Shown: positions 8,679-10,062 of the stretch, piece after piece
How positions within the stretch are numbered: position 1 is the first letter of the stretch
Layout: every line of letters starts with the position of its first letter
Translations under genes and position numbers: made by a program
The notes under the pieces: model-generated
Told to the model about the DNA's origin: nothing
Database searches by the model: none
Seen by the model: only the letters and a program-made list of their open reading frames with translations
DNA from: Entamoeba histolytica HM-1:IMSS
Lineage: Eukaryota > Evosea > Mastigamoebida > Endamoebidae
DNA length: 10,062 nt
Direction: 5' to 3'
Assembly (NCBI RefSeq): GCF_000208925.1
Contig: NW_001914933.1
Coordinates: forward strand, 7,216-17,277

Positions 8679-8705
8679 CAAAATGAGAGATAGAATGATT
8701 TTATT

Positions 8706-8713
8706 AATGAACT
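8706..8713. promoter_or_regulatory. Perfect match to the Entamoeba GAAC promoter element
   Basis: AATGAACT, the published GAAC-element consensus of Entamoeba core promoters, occurs once intact in the window. It lies 28 bases upstream of the acidic-protein ATG, but on the opposite (+) strand. An eight-base match could be chance, and orientation dependence is uncertain. Confidence 0.3.
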
Positions 8714-8962
8714 AGCATTGTTACTTTTTAATGTTTATTTTATGTAGAAGGTTTGAGAAATTCAATTCACTTTCACTTTTTGTTTCTTCTCCTTGTTAAA
8801 AACAAATTTCCATTCAAAAAGCAAAAATACATTTAACAGAAGTTTCTCTATGAATAGATTAGAACATAATTCTATTCGTTTTTTTTTGTTTCTTTAAGTG
8901 ATTCACAATAATATAAAGGTACTTTGTTTTATTCTTTTATCAATTAACTGATAAATTAAATC

Positions 8963-9049
8963 ATGGATTTAAATTCTTTTTATTCAGATGGTATTACCAA
9001 TGAGGTAGTTATAAAATTCATTCAAATTTTCTTCTTCAAAAGACTTTAA
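8963..9049 (+). other. Doubtful 28-codon ORF
   Basis: The frame starts MDLNSFYSDGITNEVVIKF and ends at a TAA (9047-9049). The first 19 codons have a normal protein-like mix, unlike the surrounding spacer, after which it becomes Phe/Lys-rich. It could be the first exon of an unrecognised gene, a decayed gene start, or chance. I found no convincing onward exon with GTTTGT...TAG borders. Confidence 0.15.
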
Positions 9050-9511
9050 CTAATTTAATAATAGAAACTAAAAATAGCTTCATTTATTTCATTATCTGTT
9101 TTTTATTAAATATTCTGTCTAATAAATCTATAACTTATTTTGTTAATTTTATTATAGTGTGTTTATTGAATTACTTATTGCATTTGTTATTTCTATAATT
9201 CTTTAAAATATTTATCATTAACCTGTTAACATTAGAGAATTTTTTCTAAAACCAATTGTTTAATTAGTGTTTGTTTAATATAAACATCAATATTTTTGCA
9301 GTTTATTAGAGAATTATCAAGACAAGACATCCTTTTACTAAAAGGGGATATTTTATTGTTTGTTCTAATCTTAAAAAAAGATATTCTAGGTTTTAAAATA
9401 TGAAAAAAAATTAATAAATTCTCAAAGACATTTCTTTTTTTGTTGTGTTAAAGTTAAGTTTTGTTTAAGAACATAATTAACATAATTCTTTTAAGACATT
9501 TTTGGTAGGTA

Positions 9512-9536
9512 GATGGCATAGTATAATGGTTATTAT
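9512..9536 (+). other. tRNA 5'-half-like sequence (possible relic)
   Basis: Seven bases (GATGGCA) are followed by TAGTATAATGGTTATTAT. This reads like an acceptor 5' strand, T8-A9 and the D-arm/A-box of Asp/Glu/Gly-type tRNAs (TAGTATAATGGTTAGTAT pattern). No anticodon arm, B-box with TTCGA, or pairing TGCCATC follows, so it is not a working tRNA gene. It is either a fragment or chance. Confidence 0.3.
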
Positions 9537-9552
9537 TTTTTTTAAAGAACTA
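9534..9552 (+). promoter_or_regulatory. Putative TATA-like/GAAC promoter of the LRR gene
   Basis: TATTTTTTTTTAAAGAACT lies about 10-28 bases before the ATG. It combines a stretched version of the Entamoeba GTATTTAAAG TATA-like element with an AGAACT close to the GAAC element. The position is plausible, but the match is degenerate. Confidence 0.35.
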
Positions 9553-9561
9553 AGAAAATAA

Positions 9562-10062
9562 ATGAATGGGGTTGATAGACATAGTATGTTAATTATTGGA
9601 AAATACTTTCAAACAAGAAATGATTATGTTAATGTTATGAGTGTTTGTAAAAAATATCATGACATAGTTGATCTGTATCACTTTAATCCATTTCCTTTAT
9701 TAAGTCAAAATGATCGAGCAATGTTTATATCACTTGAAACACAACATATTTATTCTTCAAATGATATAATTTATGAAGACGTTTTACAGTATGTTATTCA
9801 TTGTGAAGTTTCATATGACACATTCATTGGTAAAGAACCAAATACACAATACCTTCAAGTCAAGTTCACAAAAAATGACATGAAAAGCTATGGATATGAA
9901 ATTCCAAGAGACTTTGAAGTAAAGGGTATAGGTAAAGATTGTTTTAAATCATCATTAATAAGATTAATGACGATACCTAATAATATTCATTATATAGAAG
10001 AACAAGCATTCTTTCGTTGTAGGTATTTAACATCAATTACACTTTCTACATCAATAAAAATA
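9562..10062 (+). CDS. BspA-like leucine-rich-repeat protein, N-terminal part
   Basis: The frame is open from the ATG at 9562 to the window edge (167 codons) and continues beyond it. A TAA directly before the ATG (9559-9561) fixes the start; the nearby ATG at 9566 is out of frame. Residues 5-45 (DRHSMLIIGKYFQTRNDYVN, then VCKKYHDIVDLYHFNPFPL) form the conserved N-terminal domain that opens many Entamoeba BspA-like proteins. From about residue 114, repeats of the LRR_5/BspA type begin: FEVKGIGKDCFKSS, then IPNNIHYIEEQAFFRC and RYLTSITLSTSIKI, with the characteristic Ixx(I)xxxAFxxCxxLxxIxL spacing. Entamoeba genomes carry large families of these; they are thought to be surface or protein-interaction proteins although most lack a signal peptide, and none is seen here. 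The individual function is unknown. Confidence 0.9.
   Translation, partial: MNGVDRHSMLIIGKYFQTRNDYVNVMSVCKKYHDIVDLYHFNPFPLLSQNDRAMFISLETQHIYSSNDIIYEDVLQYVIHCEVSYDTFIGKEPNTQYLQVKFTKNDMKSYGYEIPRDFEVKGIGKDCFKSSLIRLMTIPNNIHYIEEQAFFRCRYLTSITLSTSIKI

Larger units (their letters stand above)
8679..9561. other. Long divergent spacer before the LRR gene
   Basis: This spacer of 883 bases is AT-rich with stops in all frames. It holds the GAAC match (8706), a doubtful 28-codon ORF (8963-9049), a repeated 17-mer (9470-9486) and a tRNA 5'-half-like stretch (9512-9536). I see no LRR pseudogene or transposon remains. Confidence 0.5.

Noticed and set aside
8679..8681. TTG as the start of the small acidic protein
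   Set aside because: A nuclear protist gene should start at ATG; the next codon on minus (8678-8676) is ATG.
9005..9063. Possible intron (GTAGTT...TAG) extending the 28-codon ORF
   Set aside because: The donor does not match GTTTGT and the joined frame ends after about 14 more codons.
9562..9600. GGGGTTGATAGAC as a B-box completing the tRNA-like stretch
   Set aside because: It lacks the TTCGA core, there is no pairing acceptor strand, and the bases are better explained as codons of the conserved LRR N-terminus.

Overview
The window is almost certainly nuclear DNA of an Entamoeba species. It is very AT-rich, with long homopolymer runs between genes. It has short introns (60, 63 and 85 nt), all opening with GTTTGT, the strongly conserved Entamoeba 5' splice site. 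At its right edge a gene has the N-terminal domain typical of the large Entamoeba BspA-like leucine-rich-repeat family. I cannot tell which Entamoeba species from this window alone. No bacterial operon, CRISPR array, intact transposon or intact tRNA gene is seen.

Layout, left to right: (1) the C-terminal 246 codons of a divergent papain-like (C1) cysteine peptidase on +, entering from the left (1-743). (2) An AT-rich convergent spacer (744-1539). (3) A three-exon gene on - (2488 down to 1540) for a 267-residue metallo-beta-lactamase-fold hydrolase of the RNase Z/AtsA type. (4) A divergent spacer (2489-3245). (5) A small secreted coiled-coil protein on + (3246-3698). (6) The main gene of the window, a two-exon + gene (4075-8106) for a 1322-residue protein that I read as a homologue of the RalGAP beta subunit (RALGAPB), with an added Ser/Thr-Pro-rich basic tail. 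(7) A small acidic, Cys-containing protein of unknown function on - (8678-8283). (8) An 883-nt spacer with a doubtful 28-codon ORF and a tRNA 5'-half-like stretch. (9) The start of a BspA-like LRR protein on + (9562 to the right edge).

The genes do not form a pathway; they look like ordinary independently transcribed Entamoeba genes. The most useful results are the two spliced gene models, which single-frame ORF calling breaks up: a first exon of the RalGAP beta gene, and two upstream exons carrying the zinc-binding HxHxDH motif of the hydrolase. I do not see a clearly new biological system. The best candidates for a second look are the early-branching RalGAP beta subunit with its lineage-specific tail, the RNase Z-like enzyme that lacks the tRNA-clamping arm and has an unusual tandem CAG acceptor, and the tRNA-like relic.
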